From the NCBI GenBank assembly GCA_903913365.1, contig CAIWKW010000074.1, forward strand, positions 1-10,215: a DNA stretch of 10,215 bases. Reading direction: 5' to 3'. Of the stretch, positions 1 to 4,895 are shown piece after piece. How positions within the stretch are numbered: position 1 is the stretch's first letter; each line of letters opens with the position of its first letter. A program made the translations under genes and the position numbers. The DNA is from Candidatus Doudnabacteria bacterium (GTDB lineage Bacteria; Patescibacteriota; Doudnabacteria; UBA920). The notes beneath the pieces were generated by a model, which searched no databases, was not told the origin of the DNA, and saw only the letters and a program-made list of their open reading frames with translations.

Positions 1-7
1 AAATAAT

Positions 8-174
8 AAAAATGACAAAAATAACTTACCCTTTGCTTTGGTTTTTAATTGATAAATTTTTTGAGGCAGCCATAATATTGGACAAACTTAATTATCGAAT
101 AGCAAAATTTTTTGCACGTTTTTTTAAATCTTTGCCATTCCCTTCCATGGTATTCCTATATTTTTGTCATTTTT
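8..174. repeat. Perfect 16-bp inverted repeat bounding a gene remnant
   Basis: The bases AAAAATGACAAAAATA at 8-23 recur as an exact reverse complement at 159-174, with 135 bp between the arms. The arms are AT-rich, which lowers their significance, but each holds the core TGAC and matches over all 16 bases. Two further copies of the unit TTTTGTCA (180-187 and 189-196) follow the right arm and run into the 3' end of the neighbouring gene. The enclosed DNA is the degenerate four-helix-bundle frame at 26-148. Inverted repeats around a four-helix-bundle gene recall intervening-sequence elements in 23S rRNA, but no mobility gene is visible and the left side is cut by the window edge. Confidence 0.6.
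26..148 (-). pseudogene. Degenerate four-helix-bundle (IVS/S23-type) protein gene
   Basis: From the ATG at 148 the minus strand reads MEGNGKDLKKRAKNFAIR and then meets an in-frame TAA at 92-94. The stretch KDLKKRAKNFAIR closely matches the usual start of the four-helix-bundle family related to 23S rRNA intervening-sequence proteins, where the next residues are normally I-I-K plus a hydrophobic residue. A one-base shift at the stop restores IKFV. In the original frame, another 20-odd codons run to a second TAA at 26-28 and include LSNIMAA, faintly like the family's next segment. The family is normally about 110-130 residues, so most of the gene is gone. An AGGA ribosome-binding site (154-157) survives five bases before the ATG, so an 18-residue peptide could still be made. 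It is called a pseudogene from the N-terminal match only; this was judged by eye. Confidence 0.5.
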
Positions 175-1365
175 TTAATTTTTGTCACTTTTGTCATTTC
201 TGTTCTCCGCTTCCTGCTTTAAGTCGTCTTCGGTAACTTGGCGGATAATTCTTGACATCACTACGACCTTATTATATTCAAAGTAGGCAATCAGTCCGAA
301 CAGCAGGAATAAAACCAGCAAAATCTGGAATATGGTGGTAAAATCTACAAACATTATTCCCGAAGTCGGAATTATCCCTCTGCCCTGTACGGTAAAGGTA
401 TCTGAAGCGGAAATAAGCTGTTTGCCCTGGTGAATTCTTACTGTAATAGTATAATCTCCGGACTGCGCCAAAGGATTGGTGTAAAAAGTTTTTAAAAATT
501 CCACCCCTCCCGGGCTTACCAAAACCGGATCTTCATAAGTTCCCACCGTACCCTGGCTGTTGCTGATGGTGTACTCCAAAATTATATTTTTTGGCGCCTT
601 GCTTTGGCTGATTATTTTAATTGCCACGCCGACTTCCTGGCCTGGTCTGACAATTTTATAAATTTGCGGAATTTTTTCGAGTAAGTACAGTACCGCTCCG
701 CCGCCTTGAGGCTTGGTTGCTTGAGGAACCACACCTAGTTTCCCTATTGCAAATTCCAAAGTCGCGGCCGCGGTTCTCTCCAAATGCCACGGATCCTGAA
801 CAATTGCGGTAATAGTGTATACGCCTGCGGGAAGAGCCTCCGGAGACAGCCACTGCCAGGCACCGTTATCGCTTGCCTGGGCAGAGGAAATAAAAGACAT
901 GGGGCCTTCTATATCAATAAAAATAAAACCGTTGTCCACGTTTGTCTGCCCCAAAAACCTCGGATGGTCTGTTTTAAACACGTAAATTGTTCTTTGCGGC
1001 TGGCCATTTTGCCCAATAACATTTTGCGGCACGGAAATATTGGGGTCGGCTTCAAGAGTAATAGTGGCCGGAGGAAACTGATATTGCAAAGACGGGCCTG
1101 TGGAAGTCGCGCTGGGTATAAAATAAGAACCCCCTCCCCCGCTGGTTATTGGAGTGGTAGTTCCGGGAGAAAACTCCGGCACAGTTGCGCTGGCGGTAAC
1201 GTCGGCCTGCTGGGATACGGAGTCGGCATGGGCAAACGAATTCGCCAGAATAAAAAACAAACCCGAAATCACGACCACGCAAATCATCAAAAACACGGCT
1301 AACATGGAAACATGAAATAGCCTTAAATTATGATGCTCTGTCCAGCGCTTGGGTTTTAATCTCAT
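175..1365 (-). CDS. Membrane-anchored surface protein with Ig-like domains
   Basis: A 396-residue protein predicted to lie mostly outside the cell. Residues 1-20 are basic and 21-43 are a hydrophobic helix; AHA-DS at about 44-48 could be a signal-peptidase site, or the helix may stay as an anchor. Residues 48-95 form a Ser/Thr/Gly/Pro-rich linker. Residues about 98-205 look like a bacterial Ig-like beta-sandwich, with the typical ending G-A-W-Q-W-L-S-P then P-A-G-V-Y-T-I-T-A. A second sandwich follows at about 228-330 (IVRPGQEV, then SGDYTITVRI). Residues about 339-362 are a transmembrane helix, followed by a charged 34-residue cytoplasmic tail. There are no catalytic motifs, so a structural, adhesive or envelope role is likely. 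It lies 40 bp downstream of the patatin gene and has no Shine-Dalgarno sequence. Its last residues, NDKSDKN, are encoded by repeat DNA (see the inverted repeat at 8-174). The specific function is not recognised. Confidence 0.8.
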   Translation of the reverse strand: MRLKPKRWTEHHNLRLFHVSMLAVFLMICVVVISGLFFILANSFAHADSVSQQADVTASATVPEFSPGTTTPITSGGGGSYFIPSATSTGPSLQYQFPPATITLEADPNISVPQNVIGQNGQPQRTIYVFKTDHPRFLGQTNVDNGFIFIDIEGPMSFISSAQASDNGAWQWLSPEALPAGVYTITAIVQDPWHLERTAAATLEFAIGKLGVVPQATKPQGGGAVLYLLEKIPQIYKIVRPGQEVGVAIKIISQSKAPKNIILEYTISNSQGTVGTYEDPVLVSPGGVEFLKTFYTNPLAQSGDYTITVRIHQGKQLISASDTFTVQGRGIIPTSGIMFVDFTTIFQILLVLFLLFGLIAYFEYNKVVVMSRIIRQVTEDDLKQEAENRNDKSDKN

Positions 1366-1371
1366 ATGTTT

Positions 1372-1400
1372 ATTTTACAACAATTTTTCGGTAACTCCAA
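1372..1400 (-). promoter_or_regulatory. Possible promoter of the Ig-like surface protein gene
   Basis: On the minus strand TTGGAG (1395-1400) and TAAAAT (1372-1377) are separated by 17 bases. The -10 matches consensus at five of six positions and the -35 at three. The -10 ends six bases before the ATG at 1365, so transcription would begin at or next to the start codon. This fits leaderless translation, since no Shine-Dalgarno sequence is present. Read-through from the patatin gene is an alternative. Confidence 0.35.
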
Positions 1401-1405
1401 CCGTA

Positions 1406-2251
1406 TTATTCTCCTTTAAGCCAGCCGGCAAACCGCCCAAAAAATCCGGGCTTTTTTTCTGCCGGCTGCCCGGTATTGTTCAGATACTTTTGAATGCTTG
1501 GCATGGCCAGAGTAGCGGCACGATATCCTTCATTTATAAGCTCCGCGGCTTTTTTAATATCCGAAGTGCTGAACTGTTCCAAATGAGGCTCTATCAGAAT
1601 TTCCGCACTTTGGGCATGAAGATTGGTTTGCTTATGGGTCATTATGTCCAAAGAATTCAGCATCACATCTATAACATTTTCCGGTTTTTTGTATGTTCGC
1701 CATTTGGACAAATTTACTCCAATTTTTATTTTGGCGCCCATACCCGCCAACGGCGACAACGGCAAATTCTCCACCAGTCCCCCGTCCACCAGCAAAAAGC
1801 CGTTATCTTCCACAGGGACAAACAGCCCCGGCACGCAAACACTTGCCATAACCGCTTTAGAAAGACTGCCTTTGGTAAAAATAACCGGATCGCCGGTTTT
1901 AATATCTGTGGCAATAATTGCCAGGGGAATTTTGGCGTCTTGGATATTTACTTTGCCGACAATATCTTCAATAAGTGCGCCAATAGATTCGGTTGTAGCC
2001 AGTCCCATTCTGGAGTAAGAAAAATTGGAAAGCTTGTACCAGCTCAGGTTTTTTGCCCTTTCGGCCATTTTTTCTATGGGTACGCCAAAAGCGTAAGCTG
2101 AGGCCACTATGGCACCGGCGCTGGTGCCGGAAATGCAAGTAATAGGAATTTGGTGATCTGCCAAAGCCTGCAGCACGCCAATATGGGCAATTCCCAATGC
2201 GCTTCCGCCGCCTAAAGCCAAACCTATGCGTAAATTTTTTAATTCTGGCAT
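1406..2251 (-). CDS. Patatin-like phospholipase (RssA/NTE-type)
   Basis: A 281-residue serine lipid acyl hydrolase of the patatin family, expected to release fatty acids from phospholipids at the inner face of the membrane. All hallmarks are present: the glycine-rich oxyanion loop GGGSALGIAH at 14-23, the nucleophile elbow GTSAG at 42-46 with Ser44 as nucleophile, the ASVCVPGLFVPV segment at 136-147, and the DGG catalytic aspartate at Asp156. There is no signal peptide or membrane helix, so it is probably cytoplasmic or peripheral. The oxyanion loop has Leu where many members have Arg, a variant also known in the family. The C-terminus (about 262-281) is basic and aromatic and might touch membrane. 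The ATG at 2251 has no clear Shine-Dalgarno sequence; its promoter is at 2284-2312. Substrate preference cannot be read from the sequence. Confidence 0.93.
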   Translation of the reverse strand: MPELKNLRIGLALGGGSALGIAHIGVLQALADHQIPITCISGTSAGAIVASAYAFGVPIEKMAERAKNLSWYKLSNFSYSRMGLATTESIGALIEDIVGKVNIQDAKIPLAIIATDIKTGDPVIFTKGSLSKAVMASVCVPGLFVPVEDNGFLLVDGGLVENLPLSPLAGMGAKIKIGVNLSKWRTYKKPENVIDVMLNSLDIMTHKQTNLHAQSAEILIEPHLEQFSTSDIKKAAELINEGYRAATLAMPSIQKYLNNTGQPAEKKPGFFGRFAGWLKGE

Positions 2252-2283
2252 TTTATGGATAATTTTGTAAAGTTTCTCTTTTT

Positions 2284-2312
2284 ATTATAGCGTTTTTCCG
2301 GACAAAACAAAA
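2284..2312 (-). promoter_or_regulatory. Likely promoter of the patatin gene
   Basis: The minus strand has a perfect TATAAT at 2284-2289. A poor -35 (TTTTGT, 2307-2312, 17-base spacer) precedes it. Transcription would start about 30 bases before the patatin ATG. The -10 overlaps the TAA stop (2285-2287) of the small upstream reading frame and lies directly after its hairpin, so the two units are physically interlocked. Confidence 0.5.
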
Positions 2313-2503
2313 TGGGAGCGAATATTCGCTCCCTTGTCCTGGCTCGGTGGAAATTCCTGGTGCCGCGTCTTTTTAGCTCCACGTTGCCGATGGTACGGCT
2401 GATTGATTATTTTTGGAATCATCGGAGCATGAAGCACCGAGGGCGTCATTGGCTGAAATGCACCAATGATAATCAAAAATGCCAACCTGAATCTCCCCAT
2501 CAT
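2285..2503 (-). CDS. Small signal-peptide-like protein or leader ORF
   Basis: A 72-codon frame not matching any family I recognise. Expression signals are excellent: AGGAGG at 2509-2514 lies five bases before the ATG at 2503 (eight before a second ATG at 2500), under a near-consensus promoter at 2521-2549. The protein begins MMGRFRLAFLIIIGAFQP: basic residues, then a short hydrophobic core, then a Ser/Ala-rich segment to about residue 26, like a weak signal peptide. The remainder is short, basic and rich in Pro, Gln and His (for example NQPYHRQRGAKKTRHQ), with no cysteines. A strong hairpin (2314-2333) lies inside the last 24 codons, so a transcript ending there would lack the stop. Three readings are open: a secreted peptide, a leader peptide controlling patatin, or a non-coding RNA whose frame is incidental. 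The Shine-Dalgarno sequence favours translation. Confidence 0.5.
   Translation of the reverse strand: MMGRFRLAFLIIIGAFQPMTPSVLHAPMIPKIINQPYHRQRGAKKTRHQEFPPSQDKGANIRSHFVLSGKTL
2300..2339 (-). terminator. Strong hairpin, terminator-like on the minus strand
   Basis: Positions 2314-2333 are a perfect 20-base palindrome, GGGAGCGAATATTCGCTCCC. As RNA it gives a seven-pair GC-rich stem with a six-base loop, and on the minus strand ATTTTGTTTTG follows, as in an intrinsic terminator. An outer pair of GGACAA arms (2300-2305 with 2334-2339) could close a larger structure around the T-rich bulge. It sits before the patatin promoter and inside the end of the small frame, so it could also work as an attenuator. 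The plus strand has no T-run after the stem. Confidence 0.55.
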
Positions 2504-2508
2504 ACAAT

Positions 2509-2514
2509 CCTCCT
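2509..2514 (-). promoter_or_regulatory. Perfect AGGAGG ribosome-binding site
   Basis: The minus strand reads AGGAGG followed by ATTGT and then ATG ATG. This is a full consensus Shine-Dalgarno sequence at good spacing, stronger than those of most genes in the window. It decides the start of the small frame at 2503 rather than an upstream TTG. With transcription starting about seven bases after the -10, the site would lie almost at the 5' end of the mRNA. Confidence 0.7.
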
Positions 2515-2520
2515 GACAGC

Positions 2521-2549
2521 ACAATACTAAAAAGGCTTATTTTTGTCAA
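2521..2549 (-). promoter_or_regulatory. Near-consensus sigma-70-type promoter
   Basis: On the minus strand a perfect TTGACA (2544-2549) is followed after exactly 17 bases by TATTGT (2521-2526, four of six matches). It lies between the terminator of the DUF4342 gene and the Shine-Dalgarno sequence of the small frame, so it drives that unit. Transcription should start near 2514, giving an RNA of about 210 bases if it ends at the hairpin at 2300-2339. Confidence 0.75.
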
Positions 2550-2556
2550 CAAATTT

Positions 2557-2586
2557 AAAAAGCCCTTCGTTTTTGAAAGGCTTTTT
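2557..2586 (-). terminator. Intrinsic terminator of the PAP2-DUF4342 operon
   Basis: The arms 2557-2568 and 2575-2586 form a 12-pair stem with a six-base loop. On the minus strand the single imperfect position is a G-U pair and the stem ends in five T residues. It begins 15 bases after the DUF4342 stop and ends just before the next promoter, which is the expected place for a terminator. The A-rich arm would also give a T-run on the plus strand, so it may work in both directions. Confidence 0.75.
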
Positions 2587-2601
2587 ATAAATATCAGATC
2601 G

Positions 2602-2844
2602 CTATTCTTTTCGCTCAACCACAATGGTGCATTTGGTTAAAAGCGCGGCCATGGCTCCAACAGCCGCCAGTAGAGGGGCCAACACGGCGCCTACCACGGC
2701 AAAGGTTACAGGGATTTCCATGAGCACTTTATCTTTTTCGTTTTTTAAAATTATCCTTCTAATATTTCCTTCTTTTATCAACTCTTTAATTTTGGCAAGA
2801 ACCTGATCGCCGTTAACCCTGAACTCTTCTTTTGTCGATTTCAT
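2602..2844 (-). CDS. DUF4342 domain-containing protein
   Basis: An 80-residue protein matching DUF4342 over its whole length. Residues 1-45 are a soluble, charged part: EEF at 6-8, then a helix VLAKIKELIKEGN and the strand RRIILKNEKDKVLMEIPV. Residues about 47-70 are a hydrophobic alanine/valine-rich segment (FAVVGAVLAPLLAAVGAM), and the end is TKCTIVVERKE. The family is small and of unknown function; the hydrophobic segment suggests membrane association. AAAGGA (2850-2855) lies five bases before the ATG. The gene starts 12 bases after the PAP2 stop and is followed by a terminator, so the two are very likely cotranscribed. No role should be assigned beyond possible membrane or envelope association. 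Confidence 0.85.
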   Translation of the reverse strand: MKSTKEEFRVNGDQVLAKIKELIKEGNIRRIILKNEKDKVLMEIPVTFAVVGAVLAPLLAAVGAMAALLTKCTIVVERKE

Positions 2845-2856
2845 AATAATCCTTTC

Positions 2857-3552
2857 TTAATTATTTGTTAGAAGCCTGTTATAAAAAGCTTTACCCACAA
2901 CAATACCAACTATGCTGCCGAAAAACGCCCCGGCCGCAAAATCGGAAAACCAGTGGATGCTCATGGAAACGCCAACCCCCACATAAACGGCATAAAATAA
3001 TGCCAAAAATTTTATTGTTTTGCTTTTCGGATACAGCATCACTAAAGTTAAAGCAAAAGCAAAAGCTGTGGTGGTGTGGGATGAAGGCCAGCCCCAAAAC
3101 ACACCTCCTCGCAAAAATCCGAAATTAAAAACCTTGCTTAAGCCACCTGCCGCGGCCAGGCCTGATTGAGCTATATGTTCCGGCGGCCCAAGGCGCCCGG
3201 TAAAAGTTTTGTAAAAAGCGGACATTAGCCAGCCCAAGGCCGCGGCCTGAATTAAGGCATATCCGGTATTTAAAGTTTTGCCGCTTTTTTTTATTAAGCC
3301 CCAAATTAAAAAAATTGCAGGGGTAACAACCGGCACAAGTAAACCGATAAACACTGCGGGGAACAGATATTTTGATATTGCGGAATTTTGAAAATATTCA
3401 TAATATTTTCCGTCAAAATCTGAAATCACCAAAACAAAAGTTAAAATCATGGCCAAAAATTGCCACAATAAATTTTTGCCGGAAAAACACTCAGCAACGT
3501 TTTTCGTCAGCCTATAAAAGATTCCAGAAATTCCATTTTTATTGTTTTTCAT
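2857..3552 (-). CDS. PAP2-family membrane phosphatase-like protein
   Basis: A 231-residue membrane protein of the PAP2/undecaprenyl-pyrophosphatase superfamily, which removes phosphate from lipid phosphates such as phosphatidate or polyprenyl diphosphate. About five or six hydrophobic helices are visible. Motif 2 is intact as PSSH (156-159, His159) and motif 3 keeps H-W-F-S-D (His200, Asp204). Motif 1 is K-T-F-T-G-R-L-G-P-P (115-124), with Gly in place of the second arginine. The arginine six residues before His200 is Gly194. Such variants occur in the superfamily, but the substrate may differ from the classical one. The start at 3552 is preferred: an extended -10 lies six bases upstream, while the ATG at 3588 has AAGGG directly against it and adds 12 residues unlike a membrane-protein start. 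It is the first gene of an operon with DUF4342. Confidence 0.88.
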   Translation of the reverse strand: MKNNKNGISGIFYRLTKNVAECFSGKNLLWQFLAMILTFVLVISDFDGKYYEYFQNSAISKYLFPAVFIGLLVPVVTPAIFLIWGLIKKSGKTLNTGYALIQAAALGWLMSAFYKTFTGRLGPPEHIAQSGLAAAGGLSKVFNFGFLRGGVFWGWPSSHTTTAFAFALTLVMLYPKSKTIKFLALFYAVYVGVGVSMSIHWFSDFAAGAFFGSIVGIVVGKAFYNRLLTNN

Positions 3553-3558
3553 ATAACC

Positions 3559-3567
3559 ATCATAACA
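3559..3567 (-). promoter_or_regulatory. Extended -10 promoter of the PAP2 operon
   Basis: The minus strand reads TGTTATGAT, an extended -10 (TGn plus TATGAT, five of six matches). No good -35 is seen, as is common for extended -10 promoters. The element ends six bases before the ATG at 3552, so the transcript would start at about the A of the start codon. There is no Shine-Dalgarno sequence, which fits a leaderless mRNA. Confidence 0.45.
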
Positions 3568-3639
3568 CAAAACAGGAAAATTAATCATCCCTTATTAATG
3601 CATTAAAACTTAAGGGCCAAACCTCCAAAATCTGAATTT

Positions 3640-3672
3640 AGCCCAATCAACGCTTGCCACTTTCGTTGGGCT
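3640..3672. repeat. Inverted repeat in the divergent promoter region
   Basis: AGCCCAA (3640-3646) and TTGGGCT (3666-3672) are exact inverted arms, and an inner ACG/CGT pairing can extend the stem across a small bulge. A wider pair, ACTTAAG (3608-3614) and CTTAAGT (3671-3677), surrounds it. The right arm falls between the -35 and -10 of the promoter at 3654-3682, where a repressor-type operator could sit. No T-run follows, so it is unlikely to be a terminator. No regulator gene is in the window. Confidence 0.4.
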
Positions 3673-3682
3673 TAAGTAAACT
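3654..3682 (+). promoter_or_regulatory. Likely promoter of the GH-like gene
   Basis: TTGCCA (3654-3659, five of six) and TAAACT (3677-3682, four of six) are 17 bases apart. The -10 ends eight bases before the ATG at 3691, so the mRNA would have almost no leader. No Shine-Dalgarno sequence is present in the 20 bases before the ATG. Confidence 0.5.
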
Positions 3683-3690
3683 TAATATAC

Positions 3691-4893
3691 ATGCTAAAAA
3701 ATCTCTTCCCGATTAAAATCGGACGCCAAAAAAATAGCATTTGTGTCCATCGGATAATTGCCTTTCCGGTTATTATACTGCTGGCTTTGGCTGTGGGGAT
3801 TTTTTCTAACACCGTACTGCCGCAGGAAGAAATTGCCGACAACACCATTATGATGTCGTTTTTGCCAAATACGGAGCATGCACAATCTCCGCTAAAATTT
3901 CTAAAAGATTTTACCGGCGTGGATGTTATGAAATTAACCAAAGACGTTATAATAAACCAGCCAAGCGCAGGTGAAATTGACAATATTGTTCAAATGCTGA
4001 GTCAAACTCATCCGCAATACATTGCCATTTCCATCCCCCTGGATGCTTCCGCCGATTACCCCGGACCAAAACCCTCACCGCAATCGGCGGAAAATTTTAC
4101 CAAAACCTGGGCCAACGCCATCCACAACCATGGTTTAAAAATACTCTGGCGGGGCACCTGGTCGGGCATAGAAGGCCTGTATAATTTTCCAAAAAAAGTC
4201 GGGCCAAACCGCTTTCCGGCAGGCACGGCTTTGTCAGCCACCACGGACGAAAATACTACCTGGCTGGGCAAAACTTACGGCTACATTATAAACCACCCCG
4301 ACTATTTCCAAACCGGCGACATTTGGGCGCCAATGCCCGAACGAACGGAAGGGATTTTTCAGGATCAAACTTCTTTTCTTCCCTATAAGGGAGGGATTCA
4401 AAATAACTACGCTTTATTTTTTAATAATTTAAAAAAGGTTTCCGATCTGGCTTTTTCCAAAATAAACAAAAATGTTAATACAGGATTGACGGCTAATAAT
4501 TTTAGCGAAGTGGCCAGCGGCTGGATTCCTTTTTCCGTTTTTAACACCGCGGGACTTACGGCTGTGGATTATTACGGAAGCACCCACACTCCGGAAGAAA
4601 TGGAAAAAGCAATTCGGTCAATTTACACCAAAACACACAATCAAATTTTTTTGGAGGAATGGTCCGACTATTGGAATGAAAACTTCACTCTTTCCCAACG
4701 GCAAAATTATTTGGCTTCCATGTACGCGGTTTTCCAAAAACTGGCCAATGAAAAAATACTTATGGGTTTTAATTACTGGGGAGGATGGCCCGGTGGCACC
4801 GGAGTAGGAATATTGGACAAAACTTCTTCGGGCTACAAGCTCAACGCTCAAGGGCTTGAGCTGGCTAAATTTTTTGAATACAACCGGAACTGA
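3691..4893 (+). CDS. Membrane-anchored GH-A-like glycoside hydrolase (putative)
   Basis: A 400-residue protein with a basic N-terminus and a hydrophobic helix at about 22-41, so it is exported and probably held in the membrane with its catalytic part outside. Residues about 52-400 look like one alpha/beta barrel. Strand-like segments are MMSFLP (54), YIAISIPLD (110), LKILWRG (149), DIWAPMPERTEG (210), NTGLTANN (263), AVDYYG (291), IFLEEWSD (319) and MGFNYWGGWPGG. This order fits clan GH-A, with Glu220 after strand 4 as candidate acid/base, Glu323 (or Glu322) after strand 7 as candidate nucleophile, and an aromatic strand 8. No specific GH family is recognised, so the substrate is unknown. It is the only plus-strand gene, with its own promoter, and ends 2 bp from the convergent glycosyltransferase operon. 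A non-enzymatic glycan-binding barrel cannot be excluded. Confidence 0.65.
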   Translation: MLKNLFPIKIGRQKNSICVHRIIAFPVIILLALAVGIFSNTVLPQEEIADNTIMMSFLPNTEHAQSPLKFLKDFTGVDVMKLTKDVIINQPSAGEIDNIVQMLSQTHPQYIAISIPLDASADYPGPKPSPQSAENFTKTWANAIHNHGLKILWRGTWSGIEGLYNFPKKVGPNRFPAGTALSATTDENTTWLGKTYGYIINHPDYFQTGDIWAPMPERTEGIFQDQTSFLPYKGGIQNNYALFFNNLKKVSDLAFSKINKNVNTGLTANNFSEVASGWIPFSVFNTAGLTAVDYYGSTHTPEEMEKAIRSIYTKTHNQIFLEEWSDYWNENFTLSQRQNYLASMYAVFQKLANEKILMGFNYWGGWPGGTGVGILDKTSSGYKLNAQGLELAKFFEYNRN

Positions 4894-4895
4894 TT

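Noticed and set aside
12..236. Plus-strand frame of 74 codons across the left edge
   Set aside because: Its Phe-Cys-His repeats come from TTTTGTCA units and it runs into the 3' end of the Ig-like gene. The minus strand explains the region better.
784..1302. Plus-strand frame of 172 codons antisense to the Ig-like gene
   Set aside because: No ribosome-binding site, basic low-complexity product, fully inside a convincing gene on the other strand.
1349..2101. Plus-strand frame of 250 codons antisense to the patatin gene
   Set aside because: The minus-strand frame has all patatin catalytic motifs, while the antisense product is Arg/Cys/Phe-rich with no domain. It is a shadow of real coding.
2373..2624. 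Second minus-strand frame of 83 codons in the small-unit region
   Set aside because: It spans the terminator at 2557-2586 and the promoter at 2521-2549 and has no ribosome-binding site.
3640..3672. Inverted repeat as a terminator for an upstream transcript
   Set aside because: Large loop and no T-run, and neither flanking gene ends there; it lies between two divergent starts.
4891..4893. Possible recoding of TGA as glycine, known in some CPR lineages
   Set aside because: TGA ends the GH-like gene at a natural length two bases from the convergent gene, and no gene here needs TGA read as an amino acid.
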